From contig MU839841.1 of assembly GCA_030411725.1 (NCBI GenBank), positions 62,001 to 126,000 of the forward strand: a stretch of DNA of 64,000 nt. The letters are read 5' to 3'. Below are positions 45,765 to 58,663 of the stretch, piece by piece. The notes under the pieces were generated by a model, which saw only the letters and a program-made list of their open reading frames with translations, made no database searches and was not told the DNA's origin. The DNA is from Echria macrotheca (lineage: Eukaryota; Ascomycota; Sordariomycetes; Sordariales; Schizotheciaceae). How positions within the stretch are numbered: position 1 is the stretch's first letter; the number at the start of each line of letters is the position of its first letter. The translations under genes were made by a program, and so were the position numbers.

Positions 45765-48700
45765 CGTATGCTAGAGAGGGTACGTAGCACGTATACCTCG
45801 AGCATGGCAAGAAACACAATAAAACGCGCGTCCGCTCCGTAACCGTCCTCCGTCCTTCCCGTTGCTTGCAACCCGTCGGTGGCTTGACTTTGTGTGCGTG
45901 TTTCGCGTCGTAGGAAGAGCAGCAAAAAGTGGCCGCGTGGTGACGTAACCGACGCCTGTCGGGTTTGGGACTTTGGGTTGGTTCCTGAATTCCTCAACTG
46001 CTGCGATCGGTCGCAGTCTTTTCCCCGAGCCGTCCCCACGGTTCGGGTTTCCTAACAGGCCGAGCGGGGGGTGGTCTGAGCGCTGGCCCGGCGACAAACG
46101 GAGAGACTTTCAGCCCTGTTTCTGGGGCCGGCTGGCGCCATTATCTCCGAGGCGTCCGGGTCGGCACAATGATCTGGAAACCCGACGGGAGCGACGGAGA
46201 TGCAGCTTTGTTTGGAATCTTTGGATGGATAGCACATCGGCGATTTCGTTTCATCTTCCGCGTTTACGTGCCTATTGTTGGTGAAGTTTGGCTAGAGTAT
46301 CATCGGGTTGGTGTCATTCGCCTCGATTTGATTGCCAACTGGCCATGTTGGACTGCCTGAGCCTGACTCCTGAGTCCCTGACCGAAGCTCAGGTATCAAA
46401 GACCCAGGCCTACCCCGCAAATACCTGCCTGAGCAAGCTACGGTTACGAGTGACGAGGCAAATCGCAGCGGCTCCACGTCGCCTCTTGTTGTCGTTCTCC
46501 AACAATACTCGTGATCGTTCGGTAAAAGCCTCATACTCGATGGGCGCTCTGTATAGAGCACACGCCGCGTAATTCCGCACTTTCAAGATTCCGATATCTG
46601 GCGGTCTCAGGGCCGACTTTGGCCGGTGTGCTTCCGTCTTACCCCAGACTTCGGAACGGAATAGTAACTCGAGAATACGCAACACTGGTAACTGTAAGGG
46701 TCCGGGTTTAACAGGGAAATATATCCGAATCTCGTTCGTTCTGCGGGACATTTTAGGACCCGACCATCGTAACTCTAGGTGTCTGCGGGATGCATCCGCC
46801 GCACACATGACTATGCACCCATCAACTGATGACTGACTCACCCGCCGGAGGGACGGGACTTGGTAATCTCCTTTTCCAATCCAACAAGTCGTGACTGCAT
46901 ACAACGAGAATGAGCGTGTCATCCGGCATCAACAGATGAGGCATTGTCTCGTCCGTCAGGTTTGCGACCTTGGTTTTCTCTCTAATGCCCTCACCGCTGT
47001 TCGGGTGGTGGCCGCCATCAGGACGTCGTGTTCCACCACATACAGACCGAAGCTTACACTCGGCACTGCCCTTCTCGCCTACACCGTATTGATATTCCAA
47101 ATGTCACGTAGTTTTGAGACTGGTAGGTTACGCAAAACGGAGGACGCTTCGGATACATACCCCAGATTCCAGATCCTTGGACCCTTTCGGTGGTCAGCCA
47201 AGTTCCAACAAGCCACAGCGGGAAGGCCCTGAACCTCGGTCTCCCAAAGGGGGCAACTGGTCCTGAGATCCTTTGGACCAATGATACGCGGTAGTATACC
47301 GTTGACCAGATGATGATCAAGATAACGTTACCGTTGCTGTGTTTCCTTGACGTGGAGCTCCGAGTTCAGGGACAACCCGAGTTGGGTCAGGTACCGTACT
47401 GTGCCCCAGTGAACACCGAGCAAGAGTCCCTATTGAGCATCCTGCACAAGCCCCTCCGGCTTTCGCCTGTTTCAAAAGCATCTCAACCCCCAAAGGCCAT
47501 CTATCCATGGTCATGTCTGTTTCATGAGACGGAGACAAACCGAATCAGTCGATTAGTAGACCAAGGTTCAAGGTGCATGATTCCGGGATTCGGGTCACCC
47601 CGCAAACCCTCCGCTCCACCAAGGGTACTCTACGCTGCCGCGCGGAACCCTTCTCCGAGGGATTACCGAGCAACCCCACGAACGTGGATTACCAAGACAG
47701 GAAACCAAACGGCGGGTTTATAATCGACGCCGTTCCGTTACAATTCTGCCGATACCTCGGCAAGAAATTCAATGCAAGGGATTTTTCGATATTGGTGAGA
47801 AACGGTGCGGCTTTCTTATGTCAGCCCTTCTTCCCCTGGATTGATTGATCTGAGTCCCGGCTTCGGCAGTGTGCGCACGACGGAGTTGGGAGCCTGTAAA
47901 ATCCGCGGTACCTTGTGTCACACTTGTCATCTGTCGATCACGACAAGGACCCCTAGATGCCTTCGCTTTCGCCTTTTTCAGCCCGATAGAGATTGCGTGG
48001 ATTCCAAGCCTTCCCGGGAAACGGGCAGATTCTCTAGGCATCAGGAATCTGGGTTCGTCAAAAAAGGGAAGAGAGAAAACGACATTTCCCGAGACGCTTT
48101 GCAAACTGCAATGCACTGCACAGCCTCTCGTGACCGGTTCAGGCTCGAATTCGCGGGACTGTGTGCCTGTGCCCTAATAAAGTCTAAGTGGTTGTATCAA
48201 CTTTGGCGAAACCGAAGTGCATAGGCAAAACAAACTCCACAGTAGGAAGTCTCGGAGACAAGGTCCAAAAGGCTGACTTCTCCGTCCCCCAGGGTGGATG
48301 CCTGATGTCCCCCCGACGCCGCTGCGCTGGTCGAACTACGGGAGCAAAAAGCAAGCCACCCCCCAGGCGAGATGCCAGCCCGAGGCGTGTCAGGCTGATG
48401 CTAGCATTGGCATCAGCCTTTTCATTTCATCACAGACAAATCGCAGCGGCGTGCGGTCTGGCCGCCAATATATGGGGGAACCATACAGAGGGGTCATGCC
48501 CGTGGTTGCAGTGCCTAGTCTAGATCTCAGCCACGCGACGGCCGTTCATCAGGCAGCCTCGTTTTCTCTTCCTCTCTTATCGAACTGCTCTGCAGTTATC
48601 CGTAGTAATAACACGCCCCCAGTTGCGGCATGTCAGAGCATCATCGCCGGCACCGAAAAGAACAAAGCAAACGACAACGCACGGCACAGTCAGGGCATTT

Positions 48701-49004
48701 TTCGCGCCAGCCAGCCACATCACTCGGCATCATTGACAAGTCAAACAAAGCAACAACAGCCCCCGGGACGGACCCGTGCCGCATCACTTCTTGCCAGGAC
48801 GAATTTACCCCTGATAGATCTGACAAGGAAACCCGGGGCCGAACGACATTTCCCCTCTTCCGCGCCGCACACCACCGGGCTTTGTCTCGTGGTGGCTGAA
48901 GGTTTCGTAGTCCCGAGCCGGGGAAGCTAACAAACCACACAAACCTGGAGCTCAAGCTCCTTTCCTTTGTGGGATTTTTTTGAAAAGTCCTATGCAGTGC
49001 AGCT

Positions 49005-49034
49005 ACGTAGCTACCTACCTAGCTAGGTACGTAC
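49005..49034. repeat. Palindromic TACCTAGCTAGGTA with flanking units
   Basis: A perfect 14-nt palindrome at 49016-49029, inside a longer imperfect palindrome built of ACGTAG, CTACC and GGTACGTAC. Confidence 0.7.
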
Positions 49035-49293
49035 ATGGATGGCATGGACGGCTAGGATTCCCGAAGGACAATGAGACAGACAGACCACACGGGCATGCGG
49101 GCCGGCGGACTATGAGAAAGGAGTTTCCCATGATGTCGAGGAAAAAAAAGGTTTGTGCATCATTGCATTGATTGCGCCATGGTCCATAGAGTCTTTTTGC
49201 GTCTCTGCTGGGTAGACTGATTGCAACGTTGTTTTGAGGAAGACCATGGAACCGGTAGCTTATGAAATCATCAACGATCTCATGATTAAAAAT

Positions 49294-49309
49294 GCACACA
49301 CACACACAA
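49294..49309. repeat. AC microsatellite
   Basis: Pure (CA)n run in the gene-poor block. Confidence 0.8.
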
Positions 49310-51088
49310 CACCAAGATCTGGTGGTGGACCCTACATAGATACAAAATAAAGGGACCCTAGAAAAAACGGAATTGTGGAGGATGATGATCCATCTACACG
49401 GGAAGATCTCCGCTTTTTTTTAAGTTTTTTTTCTCTCTTTGCCATGCGGCTTCTGCGGGTATATCTGTCATGGATGGAGCATGGCAACTCCATGGAAGAG
49501 AAAAGTCATGATTAATCAAGACTTTGACTAGATTCCGTACCCCTGGGCATCATGGATGCGGCTCCCGTATTCCGTATACCGCGTGGCCGTGAGTTAGTTG
49601 GTGGTCCCTTACAAAATTCCCCCCTTCCGCATCCCGCCTTTCTGCAGACAGAGAAAAAGATCCCCTCATCCGGAGGACGGACCCGGACCGGCTTCCGTCG
49701 GTGGGTTCTCAATCGGTGGGTCACCTAGTCAGCAACCTCCTCATCCCCATCCCCAAACCCAAAAACGCAAAAACTAACCATCGGAAGATTTGTGCGTGTG
49801 TGTGTCCCTCTTCCGATGGCCAGGGAATATCAAAACTCGGGCTTCCATGAAAGGAAGGAAGGAAGAGAGATAGCAAACCAAAGGCAAGGCAGCCTCAAAA
49901 AATATCGAATCGAACCCCGACGGGAGAGGGGGCGGCGCCGGCATTCACCTTCTCTTTGTTTCAGGGGTTCGGGACGGGACCGAGCGAATCGAGGAATCGA
50001 GGTCGAACAATAAACCTCAATTTTTTACAGTTGAGTTTTTGTTTGTTTGTGCGCCTAGCACTTTTGCTCAGTTGTGCCCATCCCATCCCCCGGGGGTACA
50101 GGACCTGAAAGCGGCGGGGGAAAGGCAAGGACGAAGAAGAGTCATCAGGCACAAACTCCGTCGGAATCAACCACCAACAAAATTATAGTCAGGCATCTCC
50201 CCCCAGGTACCTAAAACATGCAAACTGCAGTAACACGTGTCCAGCCAGGCTCGCAGGCCACTCTTCTCCAGGTCCTGATAATCAGGTTAGGCTCCTCCCA
50301 TTCAATTACCTACCTACATCATAGCATCAACCCGTAGATAGGAACAAATCAGTCAAAAAACAGTCGTCATCAAACTCCCCCAAATCCGATCATGAACAAA
50401 ATCCCTTCTGCCAAAGGGCGCGCGATCGGCCGCGCTCGCGTTCGTCGGGATCGCGTGCGATCAGGACTTTGTGCCGAGACCGCCACGACCGCCCACTGTG
50501 CGTCCTCATTTCTTAACTACCCCCCGGGTGTGGTGATTGTAAACTTTGCAGGGGGTACTACGCTAAGTGGGGCGTGTGTGAATCACAGGTTCCGCCTGTT
50601 TGGGAACCCGAGGGTCGGTCGAGGAGGTCACTCACCTCCAAATTGCAAGGGGTGTCGGTGTCAGGCACACGAGCTCCGACATCGTGATCTACTCTAGAAA
50701 TCAAAAAACTTGGACAATTGTATCACGTTGCAAGTATATCAAGAATTGTAGACAATTGAACAAGTTTGATTGGAATCTTGTCTGTGAATACTATGAATGA
50801 GGGGAGCTTTGAAAGCAAGCTTCGACCCTCGACCTCCGCCTTGCCCAACAAGGCAGGCTGTAGATACCGTCCCCTTCCCACTCAACCTCGTAAGGGAGCG
50901 AGAAGAGACTCCAGAATTATGAAAAAACCCATTCCCCAAAAATAAGAGTGGTGACACCCATTTCGCTCTGTTTCACTCCTAGAAAACCCTGTTCCCTTTT
51001 GTGACCGCTTTTGGTATCATTCGCTGAAATGAAGACGCCGTGCTGATATGCCCCAGAGAAAAAAAGACAAAACCCAATACCGACGAGC

Positions 51089-51880
51089 TTAGTAAACAGA
51101 TATCGCTGATACTAATCGGGCTGGGTTCCTCGGCGGGAGGTAGTAGCCCTCGTCGTAGAAGGCGTCCTTGTCTTCTCGCGTCGCCGTGTAGTAATTGTCT
51201 TGCTTCTTTTCTGAGAACGTCGGCAGCACGACCGTGGGCGGTGATGGCGGCATCGACTCGTCTTCTGACGTGTCCGAGTCGTGGTCGAGCTCTGGCGGTG
51301 ATGTAGAGTGTGATGGACTCCTCTGGAGGGCAAGCTCGGCAAAGTCCTCGTCGTCGTCCTCATAATCCTCGTCCATCTCGTAGCTGTAGGTGTGCGTCGA
51401 AGTGTGCGATGCTATCCTCCGCAGCGAGACGACATCGGCCATCTCGACATCCTCGTCGTCCGAAAAGTCGCTGTCGTCATCCGAAGAATCTGACTCGGCG
51501 TCCTCGGCGTGCCAGTCGTGCTCGGGCTCCTCGACGATGGTGTCGGCCCATTGGATGTGGCGGTCTTCGCTCTTGGAGGGAGTGGCACCGCGGACGGATT
51601 GGTTGAACCACGACTCTTGTTCCCGCTCGGCTTCGGCGAGGTCGAGCATCAGCGAATCGAGCAGGTTGGCGTGGCCGACGAGCAGGCGGAGGTTGTGGTC
51701 GGGCCGGGCAGCCTCAGACGAGAGCTTTGCCCGGGCCTTGTGTGCGAGGAAGTAGGCTTGCGTTACCGACATCTTTTGCGTCGATGTGGCGAGCTTGTAG
51801 GGAGATGCAACAATCGGCGAGGCAGGAGAAGCCAACTTGGGCTTTTGTGATGTTGTTGTGATGTGGAGAGAGGAAGACAT
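51089..51880 (-). CDS. Acidic protein of unknown function
   Basis: Single exon, 263 residues, ATG at 51880. I do not recognise a named family. Residues about 36-95 (SVTQAYFLAHKARAKLSSEA, then NLRLLVGHANLLDSLMLDLA) form a likely helical pair resembling a small binding module. The sequence quality and absence of low complexity there suggest a conserved fungal gene. The rest is strongly acidic and Ser-rich: DAESDSSDDDSDFSDDEDVEMAD, then YEMDEDYEDDDEDFAEL, with many casein-kinase-type Ser-Asp sites. It ends in a short Tyr-rich segment (DNYYTATREDKDAFYDEGYY). No signal peptide or membrane helix is seen. It stands alone between two long gene-poor stretches. Confidence 0.75.
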   Translation of the reverse strand: MSSSLHITTTSQKPKLASPASPIVASPYKLATSTQKMSVTQAYFLAHKARAKLSSEAARPDHNLRLLVGHANLLDSLMLDLAEAEREQESWFNQSVRGATPSKSEDRHIQWADTIVEEPEHDWHAEDAESDSSDDDSDFSDDEDVEMADVVSLRRIASHTSTHTYSYEMDEDYEDDDEDFAELALQRSPSHSTSPPELDHDSDTSEDESMPPSPPTVVLPTFSEKKQDNYYTATREDKDAFYDEGYYLPPRNPARLVSAISVY

Positions 51881-54800
51881 TGTGTCGAAAAGGCAGAGGC
51901 TCCTCAGATAATATTTTGGAGCTATGGCGTATTTTTGTGAGTGACTCAGGCAGTGGCAGCGAGCCGATTCCGGAAGTGGTTCGCCGGCAGAAAGGGCGTG
52001 CGAGACCAGGGTGGGGTGTAGGACTAGACTCAGGGCCAGAAGGCGGTCAAAGTTCTAGACAGTCTTCAAACAGCAGAGCTGAAGGCAATCCAGACTCGAT
52101 AGATGTTCGAGTTTGTTGATTGTGGAGATGAGTGATGTGAAGCTGATGGTGGAATGGGTCTCGGTCTCGACGGACGGGGGATGGTCCTTTCTTTTGTAAC
52201 TAACACACTCCGCCCTCGTGGTGTTGTGTGCGGCGCACGCGGGTTTCTTGGAGCTCCTCGGCTCGAACAAGACACCGGTCATCTGGGTTGCAGCTCGCAT
52301 CCGTCAGCAGCGACCGTAAAACCGACTCCTTGTCTCCGTTGGCACCCCTGTCGCGGAGTTGCTAATCCACCCAACCCGCCTTTCGGCGGTGTACCGACCG
52401 TTTCGGCCACTTCGCCCTGCCCACAAATCCCGTCCTCGCGTCCCTTCGTGACTCGTTGCTGCCCGCCCTTTCGTCGTGTGAGTTGTCCCATGCTCCGCCC
52501 GCCTGAGAGGTACTCCTCCCGCGTCCGTCCAGGCTGACTGTACAAAGTCGACATCTCCTACACCCGAATGTCCGCCTTTTTGTCGTTGTCCCGGTCGGCA
52601 AACGTCATTGCTCCTTGCACTGCGAGATAAATCCGCCTCCCAGTCGGCTAGCCGTCCATCACGACCAAGTGCCAGATTTCTAATTGCTTAACCCCGCTAC
52701 ACTACCTCCGAGGTTGATGCTTTGCAGTGTCCACTCTATCCGGCTCACTAGGGCTCCTCACGTAGATTTCCGGGGAATGCGTCGCAAGGTTCCACGTCAC
52801 GAGCGTAACGGCACCCTTGGCTGCAAACGACTGCGTTTACGCGTTGAGGCGGTGCGATGCCTTCCAATTTACGCAATACGGGTGTGTATCGCGCGCCCAG
52901 CATAACGCTGCGTCGCCTTAACGCCTGACACGGTAGCCGCGCCAGGTATACACATAATGCCCGCGGGTTGGGACCACAAGGAGCCTTACGCAACATGAGC
53001 CCTCCGTTTCCCGAGGAATGCGATTGATTGATTGCTGCGGCGGTGTGGGACGGGCATCGATCGGGATGCTACGGGCTCCCGCGAACCCGACCCGCAAGGC
53101 TGATGGCGGTTGTGGGATAGGCTGATGATGATTTGGCAGCCATCGCTGGCCGCTCTGGAGAAGGGACAACGCAACCCGCTGGGCGCCCATTGTTCTCCAG
53201 CTCTCCAGCTCCCCGCACTCGTGGACGAATGGAGTCGCCGCCCGTATGCTTCGGTTCCGGGCATCAAAGAGCCTGATAGCGAGCCGCTCAGCCACGGGTC
53301 CCTGAACGTGTTTGTCCAAGAAGCCGTACGTGTTCGGCGAGTTGAGTCGTAACGTTAACGTTGCTGCGGAATCATTGGCATTAGCGGTCTGTGTATCGCA
53401 AATGAAAGCTGCATACTAGGTTTGTCATCCAGTCCAACCATCTCCGGCGACTTTCGCTTTGGATTTGGGCACTGCTAGGCGGTCGCATTCGCACCAATCA
53501 CAGCGGGCTTGACTAATCCCTACATACTTGGCCGAGAGCCAAAATCGCTGCCTGGTTTGTCTGTGCTTTGCCCGCCCGGAGAAAACGGAGGTTCGATCGG
53601 GGCCACTTTTCTTTTTTCCGCTCCCGCCTCGCGCCTTTCGCTACGGAATCATTCGGTGATCGTTGTCGATCAAGCCGGCATGTTTCCGGTGAATCATTAC
53701 TCATCTCCCGGACCTGCCTTAACCAAGGTTTTTGGAGTTACAACAACTACACTATGACTATCCACACCGCGGAGAATGTTCCACGGCGGTTCGCTGATTC
53801 ATTTTGAGTGATATCGAACACAATGACGACGAGAAAAGCGGAAATGCACACACGGCAGCCGCTTGCATCAACGACACCTTGACGCCATCGTCGGATCATG
53901 GGCGACGCAGGGCCAAGAAGGCCAAAGTTGATTGATTGCTCTTCTGGGAGGAAAAATCCTTCTCGAAGGGCGCTTCGAAACCTTCGATGCATGAGCCCTT
54001 TCCGGCACATTGGGACCGTCTCTCCGCAACGCCGGCCGTGTTCGGCCTCGCTCGCACGCGCGTGGCTGCAGGCCGACTTCTGCATCAACTACCCCACTGC
54101 AATTTTTTGCCTGATCGGGACAAGTGAACCAAGTGAACCAACGAGAAGACGCTGTGGCTGCTTTTCTTTACGGATCATGAGACGAGGAGGCTGCGTATTG
54201 AAACTGCACCAAATGCCGGGCCAAGACTTATGGGTTCCAACCATGGCGGTGGCTGATGCATTGTTGGAAAGCATCGCGGACGATAACTAGACAGTATGGC
54301 TTTTGATTCCACGTTTTTTTTGTGGATGTCGGCAATATCCGTTGCTTCTTCGACTATCACGACGACTCCGGCACTAGGTCTAAGCATACATGATGCCGTC
54401 TGTGGCGGAGCAAGTCGGCCCGGGCACGCAGCCAAACTAGAACTAGCGGTCGCCGGCCTTGTTAGGAGGTCTGACCTGATGGTCACAGAAGGAAAGGAAG
54501 ATCATTAGCTAGTTACCAGATGGTATGGGGTAGTTACGCGAGGCTGTGCTTTTTGTGTGAAAGGGAGAAGATTTCTCGTGGGGCTGGCTTGCTGAACACA
54601 CGGGCGGTGGCGGACTGGTATCCGGATCGGAACAGCAGTGTGTCATGTCGACCCGTTTCTTCTTCTCTTCGGCGCCACATTCTCTTCTGGTTCACGGCGG
54701 CGGCCGAGGGGAAGCGGTCTGCAAATTCCAGGTTGTTTGCCAAGCAAAGTGCCATGGCGAGTGACTAAAGGGCGAGGACGGGATGCAAATGCAATAGCTC

Positions 54801-54950
54801 GGGAAATGGAATATGCATCAGGCCATGATGGATGTAGGACGACGGTGCCTCCGTGCCTGGGTTCTCTCGTGACATGACATAGCCCTCCTTTTGGTGTAGC
54901 TGGGGCGTCATTTGTGTTACGGGGGGAAGGGGGCTCGTTTAACGGGCCTT

Positions 54951-54974
54951 GTGTCTGTCTGTCTGTCTGTCTGT
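54951..54974. repeat. GTCT tetranucleotide tract
   Basis: Five to six uninterrupted GTCT units. Confidence 0.8.
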
Positions 54975-55593
54975 GGACTATCTCCGCGGCGGATCAATGG
55001 ATATTATGTATCATGATGTCTCTTGAGGTTTTGATGTTGGCATACTAATACGGAATGCTCGTGGGGAGTGGGGAGTGGGTGGGAAAATGAAAAAAGAAAA
55101 CGGCAATTCGAACAAACTGGTTTCGAACGTTCGTGGTGTCTAAAACGGGGTTTGACATGTTTATTCCAATCTAGTTTTTGTCATATGGTCTAGAAGTAAT
55201 TAGTCCTTGTCTGTGACACACAACACACACTCCTGCGGTTGAACTATCCGTACCGGCCGCCCTGTCTCAACTGGCGAGGGCGAGGGAGAGAAACAAAAAG
55301 TGTTGGAAGCTGGGAAAGGAAGGAATCTCGATATTCTAGTCTACTTAGGTCTCCGAATATTATCCATGGCAATGCCCCTGGGCGGAAGATCTGATTCAAA
55401 GTCCTGCAGGAACCGGGTGGGGGTGGGATTGATGAAAGGAAAGCTTTGCATATGTCGAGAAGACGAAAAAAACTAGAAAGAGAGTGACAGGAAAAATAGG
55501 ATCTGGATGGGGATGGTGTAAATGGTTTGGCCCCCCTGGAAACCTCGGTCCCGACTTTACCAGATCATGACCGGCATATATATTTGAAAGAGA

Positions 55594-55618
55594 AATAGAG
55601 AGAGAGAGAGACAGAGAG
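55594..55618. repeat. GA microsatellite
   Basis: (GA)n with one AC interruption. Confidence 0.75.
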
Positions 55619-55668
55619 AATGGATTGATACTACGGTTTACACGTCCCAAAATGGCAACCCATGGAAG

Positions 55669-55709
55669 ACACTACACTACACTGCACACTACACACTACA
55701 CACTACACA
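55669..55709. repeat. ACACT/ACT tandem
   Basis: Repeated CACTACA units, period about 5-7 nt. Confidence 0.7.
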
Positions 55710-56423
55710 GTACCTACCCTACCTGTCAGGTAACTAGTCGGAGAACCCACGTGGCTAGACTGGCTGGCTGGCCGACCAGCCGGGTTCTAAACTCCGGCCC
55801 GGCCGCCCGGACTTATACATACCCTACCCACCCCGTCCTTACCAAGGCGGACAAGCAGCCCGAGCTCAACAAATACGCACTCTACCTCCCCTCCTTTCTC
55901 TACCGAATACGCTCGGAATACCGCCATGGGCCTTGCGCTTTTCCACAAAGACATATTTACCCCCGCCTGCCTTGCATACCTGATGTCCAAACGCAGAGCT
56001 ACTCGCACCTATTCCACGCGCCTGTCCTGATACGACTACGCCAATATAACTCGTTCATTGCAGTCCCCGCGCGCGAAGGTGTCGCGAGCATGATGAGATC
56101 GACAGCCGACTCGAGACGAGGCACGCGGTCACCTCAACAAGAGCATTCACCGTTAGCTATTTTCCATGGCCGGACCACACCGACAGTGCATGTCCAACCT
56201 CTACCCATTCCGTCCTATCAATGCCTGATACAGAGATATACTCGAGGTGCATACCCACTAACCCATATCCATACACCATATCCATATGGTCCCGTCTATC
56301 CTCCCATGTGAACGCCGCTTCACCGCCGGCCCATACCAATCTGCCTCCACCCCTTTTCCCACCTGGCGGAATCGAAAATACAGAGACCGATCCCCAAGTT
56401 TTGTTGCACGACGTTATCCATAA

Positions 56424-58663
56424 TCACTCCTTGAGCAACCCGGCATCCTTCAGAGCACCGGCAAGTCGCCGGTAATCTCTGAGCAGCTCGAGCACTTCGC
56501 CAATCCTTAGATCCCCAGGGTTCTGCAAATCCATAAACCGTCTGATTGGAGGGTCTACCTTGGGCGGTTCTTTCGGCGGCAGAGACCCAGCGATATCCGG
56601 AAAGGCCTGAACATCATGTTAGCAATAACCACATTTTGCCCAGAGATACATACCGTAGCTAGATCGCCTCCGTCCTTTCCAGGTACTGGCGCAGGTGTCG
56701 ACGGCACTGATCTGCCAAAGCCCCGCAAACCGCCAATCCCCGCCGAAAACCTCGCCATGGGATTCAGCGAGTTACCCAGGTTCCGTACCGAATCTAACGC
56801 TGACGCCGCGCTCGCCGCCGGAGATATACCAGAGGTGCTCTTGTCTTCGGCGATAGAGACTGTCCGCTTTGCACTTCCCCCGCTCCGAGCGCTGTCGGCA
56901 CTGTGATCTCTCGATACCTTTCTTCCTCCAGCAATCAGGTTTAACATCTTGTCGTCTCTGCTGGTTGCCGATTTCCGGGCTGAATGCTCCCTGTCTCCGT
57001 CTTCCGGACTGTGAACGGAGCTCGCGCCGCTGGCAGACTCACCGTCGTCGTCGTTTGCACCCGGCGGTGGAGTATTAATAAGCTTTCGGGCATCCTCAAG
57101 CGTTTTGGGCACGATGGGCTCGCCGCCATGGCCAGTAATGAGAGCCTCAGGGTGTTCGCGTAGCTTGCCAATCAGAAATTTGTAGCTGTCGCCGAGACTG
57201 GTACTGATGGTCTTGAGCCCCTGGTCGGCAGTGAGCAAAACTGCGTCGCTGGCAGCGTTAAACGCTTGCGCCGGCGTATTCACCAAATCACTAAGTCGGC
57301 GATTACGTAGCTGAGCGCGGAGGCCGGCTGCGGACGATGCGTTAGGCTTGAGTGTCGCGCCGCCCGACGCAGTCGCGGTCTCAGCAGGCCCAGGAGCAGC
57401 AACTGAGAGCCCTGGGGAGTAGGCCGGAGGAAACGTATCTGCTTTTGGCGTGCTCGGAACACTCTTCAGTGGCCCTGTAGGAGCCTCATCTGCACGGAGA
57501 GTCGAAAGGTCGACAGTCTCGAGAAAGCTGATGGTCGCCTCTAGACTCGTGAGGCAGTATGCTCCCTCACCGATGAGCTTCGGTTCCCAGCGGAACCTCT
57601 GAATAAAGTTCACGTCGCTTATCACATTGAGGTTTTCCGGTGGAAGAGTGATGAGTGTGTATATGAGCATGGGCATGAGCTCATCGGCGGATGAGGAAGG
57701 ATGGAAGTGCGAGAGCGTGTCGATGATGCATTTGTGTGCGGCCTTGAGATGGTTGAGTTTTCCGAGAGGGTACCTCGATTCATTCATCAACACGAGCTCT
57801 TTCCTGGCCGGTTCCAGTGAAAGTCGGACTTCCTCCTGCCTCTTGGCCGCGGACTCCGGGTCTTTATCGTCACCAAGCTCAACTCCCAAGTCGGCCGGCC
57901 CGATGCCAACTACAGCGAGAGCTGCCGTCTTGGATCGGAGCTTGTCGTCCTGAGCTTCGTCCTGAGTTGTGCGGTGACGGTAAATCTTGTCATAGATGCC
58001 TTCACAGAGCCTTCTCTCCACGGCTTCCTCCATAAGGCTCTTTTGCTGCTCCAACGCTTTCCTGGCTTTCCTCCTTTCTGCCACCTCCTCGGCAGTCAGC
58101 ATCTGCTGGTCCGAATCTCGTCTGACCGGGCCGGCCTTGGGCTTTTCCTTGTTCCCCAGCGACGCTGCTTTCGCCCGTAGCAAGCTCGCGGCGGACTGGC
58201 GAGCCGAACTCGAGGTGGCGGGCGAGATATCTCGCTTCTGGCGGGTAGCCAAGGTGTCGATGTGGGTCTGGATATGTGCTGACGCCGTTGCGTAGAACTC
58301 CTGGAACATTTGGGAGAGATTTTCGATGTTGGGTGGGCTGGGATGAACTTTTGCGGATAGCTGGTCGATGAAGCGATCGGTGAAGCTTATTAACTCGATG
58401 GGCAGGTTATCCAGATCTACCGACGCCCTTGGCGGCTCTCCTTCCTCGCTGATTCTGCTCTGAAACGTGTCGGGAGCTACGGGCGCGCCGGCCTGCTTCG
58501 TCTGCGGCCCCGAGGCCGTTCTCTGCGATGAGTTGGGGCCATTCTGAAGGGTACTAGCACGTTTTGCCCGAGTTGGCTCCGAGGAACTCGAAGGCGGATC
58601 GGAGCGCGGGAACGATCGCGTCGACCTCAACGGGCTTGGGCGGTGCGACGGATTGGAGGCCAT
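56424..58663 (-). CDS. VPS9-domain guanine nucleotide exchange factor
   Basis: Exons 58663-56654 and 56606-56424, 730 residues; the 47-nt intron is phase 0. VPS9 domains activate Rab5-family GTPases on endosomes. The domain lies about residues 215-385: basic helix EEAVERRLCEGIYDKIYRH, then LNHLKAAHKCIIDTLSH and SADELMPMLIYTLI (Asp327, the catalytic acidic finger). VNFIQRF and GAYCLTSLEATISFLE follow, with the conserved Tyr369. The N-terminus is Ser/Pro-rich and disordered. A long Ser-rich region (395-665) follows, and the last exon encodes a conserved-looking end, PPIRRFMDLQNPGDLRIGEV...LLRDYRRLAGALKDAGLLKE. Reading through the intron would replace that end. No C-terminal CUE domain of the yeast Vps9 type is seen, so this may be the Muk1-like paralogue. 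Confidence 0.88.

Larger units (their letters stand above)
45765..51088. other. Gene-poor block of 5.3 kb
   Basis: From the CAF17 start to the stop of the acidic protein gene. The longest frame (48298-48930, plus) has no recognisable family and is rich in Ser, Arg and Ala, as expected by chance at this base composition. I see no transposon ends, no coding remnant I can name and no tRNA. Small simple repeats occur at 49011-49034 (TACCTAGCTAGGTA palindrome with flanking TACC units) and 49294-49309 (AC)n. Confidence 0.4.
51881..56423. other. Gene-poor block of 4.5 kb
   Basis: From the acidic protein start to the stop of the VPS9 gene. The frame 55625-56311 (plus) lies over the VPS9 gene 3' side and is made of Thr/His/Tyr-rich simple sequence; I do not call it. 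(GTCT)n at 54951-54974, (GA)n at 55594-55618 and (ACACT)n at 55669-55709 are listed separately. Nothing else is recognisable. Confidence 0.4.

Noticed and set aside
48298..48930. 210-codon open frame, plus strand, in the 45.8-51.1 kb block
   Set aside because: No recognisable family; the composition fits random reading of moderately G/C-rich DNA.
53585..53605. GGTTCGATCGG as a possible tRNA B-box
   Set aside because: No A-box or acceptor stem at the right spacing, and the trailing CC is missing.
55625..56311. 228-codon open frame, plus strand, near the VPS9 gene
   Set aside because: Begins in simple repeats, is rich in Thr/His/Tyr from CAC/TAC tracts, and lies on the 3' side of an opposite-strand gene.
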